Assembly (NCBI GenBank): GCA_015179125.1
Contig: WHVA01000429.1
Span: 1-64,000, forward strand
DNA: 64,000 bases
Origin: Gautieria morchelliformis
Lineage: Eukaryota > Basidiomycota > Agaricomycetes > Gomphales > Gomphaceae
Direction: 5' to 3'
Shown here: one piece after another, positions 52,772-64,000 of the stretch
Layout: every line of letters starts with the position of its first letter
How positions within the stretch are numbered: position 1 is the first letter of the stretch
Made by a program: the position numbers and the translations under genes
Notes under the pieces: model-generated
Told to the model about the DNA's origin: nothing
What the model saw: only the letters and a program-made list of their open reading frames with translations
Databases searched by the model: none

Positions 52772-54538
52772 TTAGTAGAGGGTCAGATTAAAGCTGGTGA
52801 CTTGGGGTAAATACGCAGCCGCCGCCAGGTCTAAAATGAAAACATCATCAAAGCAATTATGGCCGTCGAATCCACCAATGACGAAGAGGCGACTGTCGGC
52901 GAGGACAGCGGCATGGTATCCTCGCGAAGGCGGGTATCTCCCGCGTGTCTCCCTTGGTTCCCACTGGAGTGTTACTGAGACAAGAGGTCAGATGTGCGAC
53001 TAGCTAAGTGTTCGTTCAAAGGCATACCAAGATTGAAAAGAAGCAGATCGTGGTTGTACTTTGATCCGTCGTGCCCGCCCATCACAAACAGGTAAGATCC
53101 AACTTGTGTCGCAGTGTGCGAGAGTCTTCGTGTGGGAGTATCTGGTTTAATTGCATGCCACGAAAGTCTCTCTGTAGCGGGATACCCTAGGTTGGACCAC
53201 TATCAACCAAGGCCAAGTGAAGCAGCGCGCACCTAGACTCAAAACCCAGACATCCTCGAAACATTCTGACCCGTCACTGCCGCCGATAATGACAACCGAA
53301 TCCCCAATCAGGTTTGCTGTATGGTAGCCACGTGGTCGGGGCTTTGGACCTCTGACATCGACTGGCTCCCATCGCATCTTCTCGTAAGGCATCGACACAT
53401 CCAGGGTCCACAAGTCATTAAGCGCTTTCGCACCATTTCCGCCACCGAACAAATAGACTTTCCCATGATAATACCACGTAGCATGGGCACGGCGGGCGAT
53501 AGGCTGGGGCTCATGGGGCGGATATGTGACTTTACTCCAGCTGCGCATCATGGTGTCCAGCACGTAGAGGTGGTTGTAGTACGTTGGGCCTTCTCCACCG
53601 CCAAAGACGAAGATACGACGATCTACCTGCGTTGCAGAGTGTGCGCGACATGGAGGAGGAATATCACCCACGGTCTCGGGATGAGCCCACTGCATTGTTT
53701 CTTTCAGGAAGAGTTGGCAAAGTATACTGTAACGGGAGGTGGATGGGAACTCACCGGTGTCGAACGTTAAAACATCTCGAGTACATACCACATGGTCACA
53801 ACCACCGATCTGCCATGCCAGATTGTCGATGAGTGTGACAGTGTGGGCACGCATGGCGCGGTTGGGTAGATGTCCATAAACCGGCGCCTTCGACCAGTAC
53901 ATTATCGTCGAAGGGGCAGGTTCTGCCACGTGATTAGGAAGGCGCGGAGTGTTGCTTGGCGCACTTGTCAATGCTTTGTACGGCATGGTCAATGAATAAG
54001 AACATTCAAGAACTCACCGAACGCGCGCGCCAGGTTGGGGTGAGGATTGTGTCTTCTTGGAGCCCTGAGATTGCACAGAAGCAGGGTTGCTGGGCTGTTG
54101 GTGGTGTTGGCGGTGATGGCCGGACCGTGCTGAATTTAGGCTCTGGGTTGGGGTGGTTGAGCCGTTGAAGGAGGGTGTGGGTGTTGGCAAGGCAGAGCCG
54201 GCCCTGGGACGGTGGCCGCGAGATAATGGTTCCTCGTGTTCACTTCCTATCAACGTATGCTCATCGTCGGCTCTCTGCTCGTCTTCTTCTGGCATGCCCT
54301 CGAGTTCACGATGTAAAACTGGCGAGCGAAGCATCTGCTGCTCGCCTTCGGGGCCTAGCCGCATACGCCCTCCAGAAAAACTGGATGTTGCGGAAGCGTG
54401 GTTGTGCATCGCTAAAGACTCCTCGGCAGCGTACCCAGAGCTGAGGGCCGCAGCATCGGTACGTCGTTGCATAGGATGAGGACGACGGGAGACTTCAGCT
54501 TCGGGGAGATAGCCATCGAAAAGGGCAGTCGAGGTCAT
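52772..54538 (-). CDS. Kelch-repeat protein (516 aa)
   Basis: Five exons: 54,538-54,018; 53,954-53,755; 53,700-53,233; 53,186-53,028; 52,974-52,772; 1,551 nt. The first about 175 residues are low-complexity (Ser, Gln, His, Pro) and probably disordered. Then come about five to six kelch blades, each with a Gly-Gly pair and the usual Tyr/Trp: RAHTVTLIDNLAWQIGG, RRIFVFGGGEGPTYYNHLYV, GKVYLFGGGNGAKALNDLW, DSVVIIGGSDGSECFEDVWV, YLFVMGGHDGSKYNHDLLL and RLFVIGGFDGHNCFDDVFIL. A beta-propeller scaffold, like fungal Tea1-type or galactose-oxidase-like kelch proteins. No F-box or BTB domain is visible, so its partner is unknown. Confidence 0.88.
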
Positions 54539-55994
54539 TATTTAATATGGGGAAGCTAGCGCTCACCTACAGACTTGGCTGACCCGTTGTGCGCCTTGAT
54601 CTCAAGCGGAAGAAGCCCGTTTAGTTTAGTAAGAGCTTGAGATCACAACTACTTTTAGTACTTCGAAGCTGTACAAAGCACCTGAGCTCCGACAAATGTT
54701 ACCTAATCCGCTGACAATCGATATCGATCTGGTCCTCGCCGCAGGCCACGTTCACTGACGCTTCAGGATCGATTGGCATCTACTATATTTTATCTTGCTA
54801 TAAGCCGTGCTCGGCACCACTCAGCTGCACATCAATTTTACTCAGTCAGGCCGTGTCTTCTTGCTTCGAAAATGATTCGAAGATCAAAGGTCTCAGAACA
54901 GAACAGTATCAAGGCATCTGGCGTATGCAGGGTCGTGCAGTGGTCCGACTGTCTCGTGCCCCGGCGTACCCTTACCGATGTGGCGTTGTCGATCTAGAGA
55001 TGGTGCACCGTGACTCACTCAGACCTTTCCTCTCCACGCCTGTCAGGTTACTTATGGTACAGGTGTCTTTCTAATGCTCGGTATGCCTCCATCCTGTCGT
55101 CCCCACTGTCATAAATTACCATGAGCCACTGATCATCAACCGATGTCATGTCGACGGCCGTTTATACCCGAGGACAAGACCTCGACGTACTTGAACGTTG
55201 AACAGCTAAGCATTGACAGTGACTAGAGCTGAGTAAGGTTCACAATATTCTATTTAGATATCTCAGTCTTAGCTTATACGCGGCCGCATACCATCGAGAG
55301 TTGGTGACGGCTTCTCTTTCCGAACTGCCGAAGATACATCGGCACCCTGTTGCATTTTGCCTCGCACCTGGGTCGGCCGCAACTTCCATGCTTCCAAAGT
55401 AGATACATCACATGGTGTCTACGTTTTGTTAGGATAGCCCTCGACATCGAGGAGCAGCGAGGCTGTGGGATTAAGCACGACATTGGAAGACTTGCGTCTG
55501 GAGTCTTTCACCCTGCTACACACCCAAGAACATGTGAGGGGTATATGCAGGTCCCAGGGAATGCCTTGGTTCATGTTGAAAGGGTTAACGCAGCATTGCA
55601 GAACTGTATTGGGACCATAAGTGTATGTTCACAATTCGATAAAAAAAAATCGGATTAGAGCTAGCACTCATGATATAGAGCGGGGGACCTTGATTTTCAT
55701 CGAGTCAACTTTCGGTACACGAAAACTGTGTTATTTGTTCCCAATCTATATTATCTGAACTGAATGGCATACACAAATAACTGGTATTCTCTAATTCAAA
55801 GCTTCTTTTGTTTTAGTCGGAGACCCAACTTTGAGACAACTGACCTTGTGCCGAGGTTCCGTGTGCTGTCGGAATTTGAAAACATCTGGGGAAGAAAGAG
55901 TGAGCCGTCGCACACTGCAGCTCGCCCACCGCACAGTAGTAGCACCGCGCGCCTTCGCCCACTAAACATCTAATTCTTTCCACATCGCCCAACA
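54539..55994. other. Divergent intergenic region, kelch / NHP6
   Basis: No gene supported; short frames only. The last part (55,860-55,990) has the CT/GC-rich look of a promoter and 5' UTR of the HMG gene. Confidence 0.45.
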
Positions 55995-56235
55995 GTGAGT
56001 ATCTCCACTTCATTTACGTGTCGTATAACTTTCTCCACGTCGTCCCATCAATTTTCGCTGGTCCTGCTTTTGCCGTCGTCGTCGAGGCCGTTGTTGCTCA
56101 TCCCCGCCAGCGGTGTCAGAATCGCGACACGCGCCGACCCGAGGCGCGTCCCCAGCCTCCACATCTTCATTCTATCGCTCCTTTCGACATGTCTACGTGC
56201 CATCTGACCTCTAATCGCTCTCATCATTGTTTCAG
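55995..56235 (+). promoter_or_regulatory. Probable 5' UTR intron of the HMG-box gene
   Basis: A good donor (GTGAGTATC at 55,995) and the acceptor TTTCAG directly before the start ATG at 56,236 suggest a leader intron of about 241 nt. The start codon is then the first triplet of exon 2 of the transcript. Confidence 0.5.
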
Positions 56236-56825
56236 ATGCCCAAAGACACCACCAAGTCCAAGGTACGCCGGCGCTCTACCCCCACCCCTGCATATATCCC
56301 AATATCTTTTCCAAATATCATTGCTGCCTCGTACTCATCATTTCACTGTCCCATAGAAGAAGGCAGCCGCCGAGAGGAAGGGCGCCAAGAAGGGCAAAGA
56401 TGGCCCCAAACGTGCTCTCTCCGCATACATGTTCTTCAGCCAGGATTGGAGGGAGAGAATCAAATCGGAGAACCCTGATGCTGGCTTCGGTTCGTCTCCT
56501 TATCTTACTGTGCTTGTCTGCTTCTCATTGATGGTGTCGACACGTGCAGGTGAAGTCGGTAAGCTCTTGGGTGCAAAATGGAAAGAACTCGATGACTCCG
56601 AGAAGAAGGTGTCTCCGGCGCCCATCGTTCTCGTCGACCGTTCGTTGATCTCACGTGTTGTAGCCCTACATTGAACAAGCTGCCAACGATAAGCAACGCG
56701 CCGAGCGAGAGAAGGCCGAGTATGATGTATGTTGTACCAGCGCTTCTCCTCCCCCCTACTCACGCCCTCCCCCTGCACAGGATAAGAAGGGAGGCGGCAG
56801 CGATAAAGAAGACGATGACGAATAA
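56236..56825 (+). CDS. NHP6: HMG-box chromatin protein (NHP6 type)
   Basis: Non-histone, DNA-bending HMGB protein that assists transcription and FACT. Five exons: 56,236-56,262; 56,357-56,489; 56,550-56,608; 56,664-56,726; 56,781-56,825; 327 nt, 108 residues, the usual size for single-box fungal HMGB. Basic N-terminal arm ([20 protein letters not shown]), then the box: [60 protein letters not shown]. An acidic tail DKEDDDE follows, which is short and seen in many basidiomycete homologues. ATG chosen because it follows the leader-intron acceptor and matches the family start. Confidence 0.93.
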
Positions 56826-58868
56826 GCTCATCTCTTCTCCACGCTTTCCGCATGTACTATCTTCCTTTTGGCTGTCTATCTGTGTCCGTATCATGCACCG
56901 CTCAGACCTATTTTCCTAATCGCGGACCATATGCCATTTTTCTTCGTCGTCTCGTCGGCTCATCGGGTATCGGCAATGGTCACATGCAACCTCTTGTTGC
57001 CCGCTCCATATATTCGACTTCATAGGTGTATGTAGTGTAGAGCTCGATGTAAAATTTGCGATCGAACCATCCCTCGTGGCTGGTATATATTGCTTAGACG
57101 ACCCCTTGGGAAGCTGCAACCTTACGGCGCTCCCACTAGCCTCTGATCACGTGTAGTGAGGACGCGATAGAAGGACGCGACGTATGCTGGCTCAGGTACA
57201 GTCTGAAGTCAGATTTGCAGACTAGCTAGCTCCGAGTCATTGGCCCGGGTATCTGCCACCGTCACGGTCGGAACGAGCAGAGCCTTCTGAACGAGTTAAG
57301 AGCTTACTGACATCGCTGATCTATTGCCTTCCGATGAATCCCCATCTACTCACCGACCTAAATGTGGGTCAAGCCCGCTGTTGAAAGACAGTTCGCCCAT
57401 ATAAATTGTGGCCTGACACTAATATATTTCTGACATTTTTCAACATCAGTTCAAGTGGAGCTATGAAGCAAAATGAAATCGTCTCACTCCCACGCCAGGC
57501 TTCAAGTTAGCCTTGCAGGCATACTAACATGAATGCGTGGATTATGGAGATTATATTTATTGGAGAGACGGAAGGCTAGAAAATACACGAGAACACCCGA
57601 CGGGGTTATTGTCCTCTGGGGATCATGGAACATTATGCACAACTTCTAGTGTTACTAACAGAAAGCCTTGGCCTCAGATTCCGTGTCTATGGTTAACGCA
57701 GCAGCATATATTGAGGGATGCTTGCGAATTTCTAGTAAGGATAGAATTAGTCCAGTAAGTATATCAAGGCATCAGATGTCATCTGCACCATCATTATAAC
57801 GGATAAGAATTTGAGAAAAGGGAACTGGTAACTCCTGTTGTAAAGCTTTCAGAGGCAGACGTGGCTTTTGTAGGGAGGGCTTAGTTCGAATAGGTCCCAA
57901 GCTCAGGCTGGAGGTTAGGTATCAATATGTATAGCATACTACTAGTGGAAATCTCACATAGCATAGCAGCTCATCAAAGGTTTGTTATGGCGACGTTTAC
58001 TCGGACGGCGAGGTAAAAAGTTTCCATCAGTTTTGAGCTGCCTATATAGGCCAGAGTCAAGTCGGTAAAATCGAACGGTAATAAAGCCTGTCAAGTCCTC
58101 CTCACGCCGGGATTTTCTATAGGACAGTGACTCTACCCCTGATGGGGAGAAATATAGTAACCATAAATGTAACTGATATCAAAACCCTATGCTGAACATA
58201 CTGAAGTGTTCGGGGTGATGCCTATCTCCTAGTCGACGAGACCATTCATAAGTGTAGACTTGAGATGCAGACTCCCTGTAGCCTTGGGACACTTGGGACT
58301 GATGTTCACTTGCTATCAAGAAGTGGTCACACTTGACAGACTATATAATGAGTGTGTGTATAAAGATAACTAGTGGCTTACAATAACACCATCCAGAAGG
58401 ATTATGGCATATGCATCCCCCATGTCAGCTTGCCTCTCCAGTAACAGCACAAAACGCTGCATTTCGCAGCGTGCTGGTTAGTCACTGCTAATCTCATAAA
58501 GACAAGCATTGGGCACACCTGGTCGTTTTCACCTTGGGTATCGTACATTTCAGTCTCAACATCGTTTATTTTGCCTGCAAGATATTCCTCGCAAGGTAAA
58601 ACATTGCCCCCTTTGGTGCAAACCGACACCTTCCAAAGCGGCTTAGCCTGTGACATACGGTAGAATGGTAGTGGCAGCAAAGAATGAGATAGTGCCTCCA
58701 CGTGCATGTATCAACATGCTACTGGGCGACCAATAGAGGACGTAATGCACCTGGAGTTCTGCTGTTGACTGAGTAAAACTTTATGGTGTTGCATGCCGGC
58801 GAAGTGACCCAATAAAACAGCTAGCTGCCGTTGTACTATTAGTCGATTATTAACAATTTCTGGTCATC
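56826..58868. other. Convergent intergenic region, no firm gene
   Basis: Lies between the stops of NHP6 and LeuRS. A minus-strand frame at 58,402-58,707 (CTKGGNVLPCEEYLAGKIN) has a somewhat protein-like make-up but no relatives that I recognise and no supported exon partners. Otherwise nothing seen. Confidence 0.4.
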
Positions 58869-61800
58869 TTAAATATTGCGAAACTCGAAACCTGGCGCGC
58901 CTGGCTCAGCACCATCGATGATGTTCTTTGAGAAACCAGATGTGCCCTCTTGACTTCGAGCGTCTTCTACAGACCACACCTCAGCCTCCGCAAAACCTAT
59001 ACTTCGCTTGATATACGGCAACGCCTCCTGCAACACCGGCGCTTCCGAGAATGGCAGAGCACGGTTGAATGCCGTTTGTACACCAAATTTGGCGATCCGC
59101 GCCTGTAAGGAGCGTTTCACGATTAAGGCAACACGATCACTATAGAAGCATGCTTCACACCTTCATGGCTTGTACAAACGGCATTACCCGCTTGTCCTTC
59201 ATCAACCCTTGTTTGCTCAAGAATTCTCGGACCTTCCCATCATCCACATTTATGGTTTGCGAATCGTAAGCATCCTTCACCGCCTGCACGACCTTGTCTT
59301 GCCATTCCGGGAAGCTGGTAGCCACGAATATCCGGATACTCTTCGGCTTTCTCGGGTCGAACGGCGCACCCCCTTTGCTTCTGAGCTTTTTCAAAAGCTG
59401 GCCCTCGGCCTCGCGAATAGACTTGACGATGGCTCTGATGTACGCGCCTGAGTCAAGGATGGCGCGATCAACGGGTCTGGACGGTGTGGGCCATCGAGCA
59501 AGCTGGACGGATTGTGCCTCCTTGAGGATGGTCGACCAGATATGTTCGGAGAAGTGTGGAATGATGGGTTGCACAAGCAAAGACGAGATGCGTATCCAGT
59601 ATCTCACTACGTCGATATGCATACCGACATCGACAGTGATTTCACGGTACCAATCGCGTGCGATCTGCATCTCAAAGAAACCATACTTGAGGGCGTCCTT
59701 GAAATTCATACTAAAAAACAAGACATGATTATACATTTAGAAATGATCCTGCTGTACGACTTACCGCTCATACTGCTGCTGAGTGATGTTGATCAACTCA
59801 TTGATCTCCTCCTCGAAGACACGATCATGATACTGTTTGTCTCCAGCTCTTAGAGATGCTTCGTTCTTGACCGTCTCCTGCACAAATATAAAATTTCGAC
59901 GCATCGCGCATATCGACGGCATTACTCACGTCTGACCACTCGAGCAAGGTGTGCAACCTCAAAATGGTCGCGTTAGCGCTCATCTCGTCGAAGTTGGCAT
60001 CTTCAATGCCGTCCCCAGCATCGGCTAGGGCCAATCTAGTCGCATCTGCCCCGAATTTCAAGACGCAGTCTCTCATCGTCAAAAAGTTGCCCGTGCTCTT
60101 GCTCATCTTCTTGCCGTTGAGCATCAAGTGGCCATTAGTGCGCATCGACAGAGGCCAATGCTTCTCGGGGAATATTGCCGCATGGTTGTAGACAGCAAAT
60201 GTCAAGTGATTCGGGATCAGGTCCTTTCCGGAAGAACGGACGTTAAATGGGTAGAAATAGTTGAATTCGTGCTTCATGATGTCGGCTTTTTCTTTCGGTA
60301 GAGGGGATGGGTTTGGCCATGGTCCGTCAACGAGAATGTACTCCCAGATCGCGTCTGTCATCTGGTCGGGAGTTACGTTCAACGGACCTGGCACCTGTCC
60401 GTCGACTACACCGCCTGGAGAGCCATTCGTCGTGAAATCTCCAGTATTGAAAATAAATGAACTCACCTTGCAAGAAATGTGCAACGGTATAATATGCCAT
60501 GTAGATGGAGGAGTCGCTCAAGCTCTCCACCATGAATGTCGGGTCCCATGGTATCTTAGTGCCTAGGCCGTACGTCCGCGCGCAAGCCCACTTATTCAAC
60601 CAGCGCAAAACAGCTTCAAATCCATTGCGTGTCTCATCCCCATATGTTTCCATTCGTGCAACCAACCTGTATGGAATCGATAAGCCAAATAAATCTCCCG
60701 TACCCCAAAAGTATCCACTGACTTCTCCGCTTGCGCCCTCCAAACAGGCTCTCCATAGTCGAGATACCATTGGTCCATCAAAGCAACCACACACTCGTCT
60801 GCACTGCGACTGATAATCAAGCCCTCGGGCTCCGCATAGGCAAAAGCCACGCCCGCCTTAATCATGGCGTCCCTAACCTTCGGCTTGGCATCTTGCACTG
60901 ACTGACCGGCGAATTCGCCGATGCTCATCGTCCCGGAATAGAAACCCTCCTTATATGCGATCTCCTTAGCCTCGGCCAACTGCTTGACGTCCTTCTGCGA
61001 TTGGATTTTGAACTGCTTAACCAAGGCTGGTGCAGTCATGTCACCATACGTAGGCGTCCTTAGGACAGGGACAGGGTCCAACGCTACCCAAGCTGCTTCA
61101 ACACCATAGTATTCTGGTTTCTTCTTCAAATCAGTGAGCGTCGCAAAGTCATCGGGCGAGTCCGATGGGACCGAGGTGACTACACCAGTACCCTGCACTT
61201 CAATTAACAAGAGTATACGTATATCACGGACAAGCCATACCTTTGTGGCAAGAACATTGTCCATGGGCAATACATATACTTCTGGATGGACAGCAAAGGG
61301 TGCCTTGATCCGTGTGCCTACGATCATTGCGCCGTCGACTTCCGCGATTTGGTTGACCTCACCTCGAGGAACGCTAATGCCCTGGAACGCCATATTTCGC
61401 GCGGCACGGTATGTGCATAGGTATACATCGGTGTCATTAATGGCAAAGAGGCCGTACTTAAGCGCGGTTCCGACGAAGCAATTCGTTTGGCCATACCTAG
61501 ATATTTACCACGTGAGCCGTTATGGAAAGCGATATGGAACGTGACATACATGGTCTCTGGACGTAGGGTAGCTGGGACCAAATAAACCCGCTTCCCGTTC
61601 AAATTGTTCCCAATCGCATCGTGGACAGCTCTGCTCCACTCCACGACTTCCATCTTGACAGCGGTGTATTCCTGTGGTCCCAAGGCTTCGCCGTCCGATC
61701 GATCATGGTCCATACACGGCTGGCCGTCCTTCGGGCTATAAATCGTGTAACGTTCGCCGAACTTGATCTTCTCCTGTGCAAATAGCTTGTTAACCTGCCA

Positions 61801-62650
61801 TCGGACGAACGAATCATAGTAAGGGTTTGCATCGGTTGTGACAAAACTTCGGCGCCAGTCTATTCGAGTCCCTAGGGCTAGATGATCCTCCTACACGACT
61901 AAATTATCTTCCATAGAAAAGCAACGTGTGCATGAGACTTACCCGTGCAATGGGCGGGAAGTATTTTAGCCAGTATGCTGGATCTGCAAATTTTTTTATT
62001 TCAGCGCGTGGAACGCCGATCGATTCCATAATCTGGAATTGGTAGGTGTGGCCGGTCGCCTTGGCCGCAACTTTCCCCTTTTTGCCCTTCTCTACTGCCC
62101 CAGAGCCCTTAGTTGTAGGTAGTGCATCTCCGTTCTCTTCTGGTGCTTCAACTTGGTACCCGGAGAAGTCCTCGCCAAACATTTCTATTTCCCGAATGAT
62201 TTTATCTGAAGAAGCCTGCATACATACCGTGAAATGACCGCTGCCGTCGGAGGGACAATGGTACGTACTTTGATCGGCATACCAGTACAGTGATATCCGT
62301 GGGGAAAAAGTACTCGTTTGCCCAACATCCGCTCATATCCCGCCGCAAACTCAATCTTGGAGATAGTGAACCCATGGCCAAGGTGTAGAGATCCATTCAT
62401 GTATGGGTATGGAAAGTTTCCAAACCATTTCGGGTATTTTTTCTGGAGCTCTTCCGCGGTCATATGCTCCTCCCGGGGTGCGTCGGTCTCGAAGAGCTTT
62501 TCGGAAGCCCAGCGTTCCTGGTATTTTCGTTCTAGAGACTTCAAATAGTCCCTCTTGGCCGTCTGACGAGTTCGGTATGTTAGCTTCGTATTGTGTACCT
62601 CAATAAAGATTTCGAACCTGGGCCAATTCGATGGTGGCTGAATCCGTCAT
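58869..62650 (-). CDS. CDC60: Cytosolic leucyl-tRNA synthetase
   Basis: Class I synthetase that charges tRNA-Leu and edits mischarged tRNA. Eleven exons: 62,650-62,618; 62,562-62,269; 62,215-61,943; 61,890-61,550; 61,496-61,241; 61,192-60,723; 60,666-60,467; 60,438-59,930; 59,877-59,765; 59,710-59,161; 59,102-58,869. Total 3,273 nt, 1,090 residues, the same length as yeast Cdc60. Seen: the HIGH-type motif HLGH (71-74) in [15 protein letters not shown], the CP1 editing domain with [15 protein letters not shown] (400-414), [12 protein letters not shown], the KMSKS loop (about 733-737) in [12 protein letters not shown], the anticodon-binding helical domain and the archaeal/eukaryotic C-terminal extension. 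No mitochondrial presequence. The first exon codes only 11 residues ([11 protein letters not shown]). Confidence 0.96.
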
Positions 62651-64000
62651 GGTTGTTCGATGCGCTGATCGGCAGGGATGCAAAATGCCAACGAAGCGTG
62701 ATGGAGCACGCAGTAGCCCAAAAATCGTGAGACAACAGTCTACTTTGAGATCCTTTATAAAGACAGTCTAGTCAGAAGTGACTCGAGTCAAATAGCAACA
62801 GCTGGGTCGCGTACTTGTGTTCCGTGTATTTGGCGCATCCCGATGCCATAAGCACGGCTATCTTAATAGGTAAATACGTTCATGGAGACTTTGACACATT
62901 ACTTTGTTAAAAAAATATAGCTTTTAAGGGACCAAATATTATCAGCTCTGATCATGAACTGAGTTCCCAGTACTGCCCATATACATTAGTATCCTATATA
63001 TATGCAGGCAGGCAGCACCTTGCAGCTGCATGGACGGCTGCGTATAGCACACAATATCAGTCAATTCTGTTGTAATGCGAATGGCTCTCCTTGTATTGGC
63101 ACTTTCTCGGCAACGGCACTGCCATCGGATCGCTTAATGGAGGACGACTCGTGACACTGGGAGATCTTAGCGTTTGTGGGTAGACGTTAATGAGATGCGC
63201 ACAGCATCATGCACATGGCGGTGCTGGGGCAGAGATGCGATACGACAAGTGGCACTGCGTCATTACTCGTACGTAGAATACTTACAAGCTACTAGTAGAA
63301 ACAAATCGACACGAGAAACGACCGTGATTTCTATCATGTTCTCCTATGCAATAGGAGTGTCCCCCCACACGATTAAATCCACAGATCAGCACGTCCACGT
63401 GGCCTATAAAGGAGTGTGTTGAGCGAGCGATTAGGGGAACAGCGTGTCATGATCTCCGTACATCTCTCCTGCCAGGGCTGACGGTCGACTTATAAGCATC
63501 TATGCCAAGACATTCCGCTATTGTAACAAAATTGTATCCTTGGGCCTTGAGAGTGTGGATCGCAAACGGTAGCACATCGTAACTGCATCAAGTGCATAAG
63601 TCACAAACGTCATACAAAATATACTAGCACGCGTACACTGTGGTCTTGACAGTCTCGTGCTCGAGGCTGATGCAATGTGAACATGTACTGCAGTAGTCAG
63701 TACAAGAGATATCACACGCACGAGATGATGGTAGACTGATGCTTGTCTGCAGCATTGGCGTAACCTTGTTTCGACGCCTGCGGTGTGGCACCCATGGCAT
63801 CTTCGGAGCTATGAAACAGTCAGAATGTGTACTAGGCCGTCCTGTTCGAGTTGAATAGGCACTCAAGGTTCCAATTCACCACTGCAAGGAGCGCATGAGT
63901 GGAAGTGGCAACACGATGCAGAACTTATATGCCCCACAGCTCTGGCCAAGCGCACTCGCAACTTGGCGTACCTTGTCATTGTAGTTACCGTACGGCTGAG
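62651..64000. other. Upstream of LeuRS; no further gene seen
   Basis: About 1.35 kb to the window end. It must contain the LeuRS promoter. Short frames on both strands look like noise. No repeats shared with the rest of the window were noticed. Confidence 0.4.

Noticed and set aside
58402-58707. 101-residue minus-strand frame 3' of LeuRS as a gene
   Set aside because: No homologue recognised, no clear exon partners, and it lies in a convergent spacer where chance frames are common.

Overview
The window looks like a repeat-rich piece of a basidiomycete (Agaricomycetes) nuclear genome. The genes have many short GT-AG introns (about 45-60 nt), fungal-type proteins, and an NLR with a patatin head and TPR tail. 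The style of the Ty3/gypsy elements resembles Ceratobasidiaceae/Rhizoctonia, but that last point is an impression from family style and was not tested.

Host genes lie in three islands. (1) 7.9-26.6 kb holds two near-identical copies of an NCS1 purine-cytosine permease (7.89-10.21 and 16.96-19.29 kb, minus), a cytosine deaminase (19.56-20.32 kb, plus) divergent from permease copy 2, an Aa_trans amino-acid transporter (20.68-23.16 kb, minus) and actin-related protein ARP3 (24.86-26.57 kb, plus). Together the permease and deaminase form a cytosine uptake and deamination locus. (2) 46.4-54.5 kb holds a patatin/NB-ARC/TPR NLR-like gene (minus), a head-to-head small gene of unknown function (plus) and a kelch-repeat gene (minus). 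(3) 56.2-62.65 kb holds an NHP6-type HMG-box gene (plus) and cytosolic leucyl-tRNA synthetase (minus, 11 exons, 1090 codons). For ARP3, permease copy 2, deaminase, NHP6, kelch, LeuRS and the NLR, the exon lengths I derived sum to an exact multiple of three.

The rest is mostly transposable-element fossil. The main result is the block from 27.9 to 46.3 kb. The TPR tail of the NLR gene is cut by a degenerate Ty3/gypsy element (28,707-46,282, flanked by the 5-bp duplication CTCCA). Displaced, decayed TPR units lie on its far side at 27.9-28.7 kb. That gypsy element was itself hit repeatedly: by a 1.27-kb solo LTR (TSD GGCTT), which contains a young 5.6-kb non-autonomous LTR element (TSD GCACC, LTRs about 98.5% alike), which in turn carries a truncated LINE. 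It was also hit by smaller solo LTRs, by DNA elements with 3-bp and 8-bp duplications, and by a tRNA-derived SINE. The displaced TPR tail has its own solo LTR.

Other notable items are a 400-bp fold-back MITE with CACTG ends and an ATG target duplication (4,381-4,780), and a captured, intron-bearing 5' piece of an amino-acid permease gene inside an LTR (13.9-14.3 kb). At 1-2.0 kb a broken gag-bearing LTR element runs off the window. No CRISPR, rRNA or complete tRNA genes were seen.
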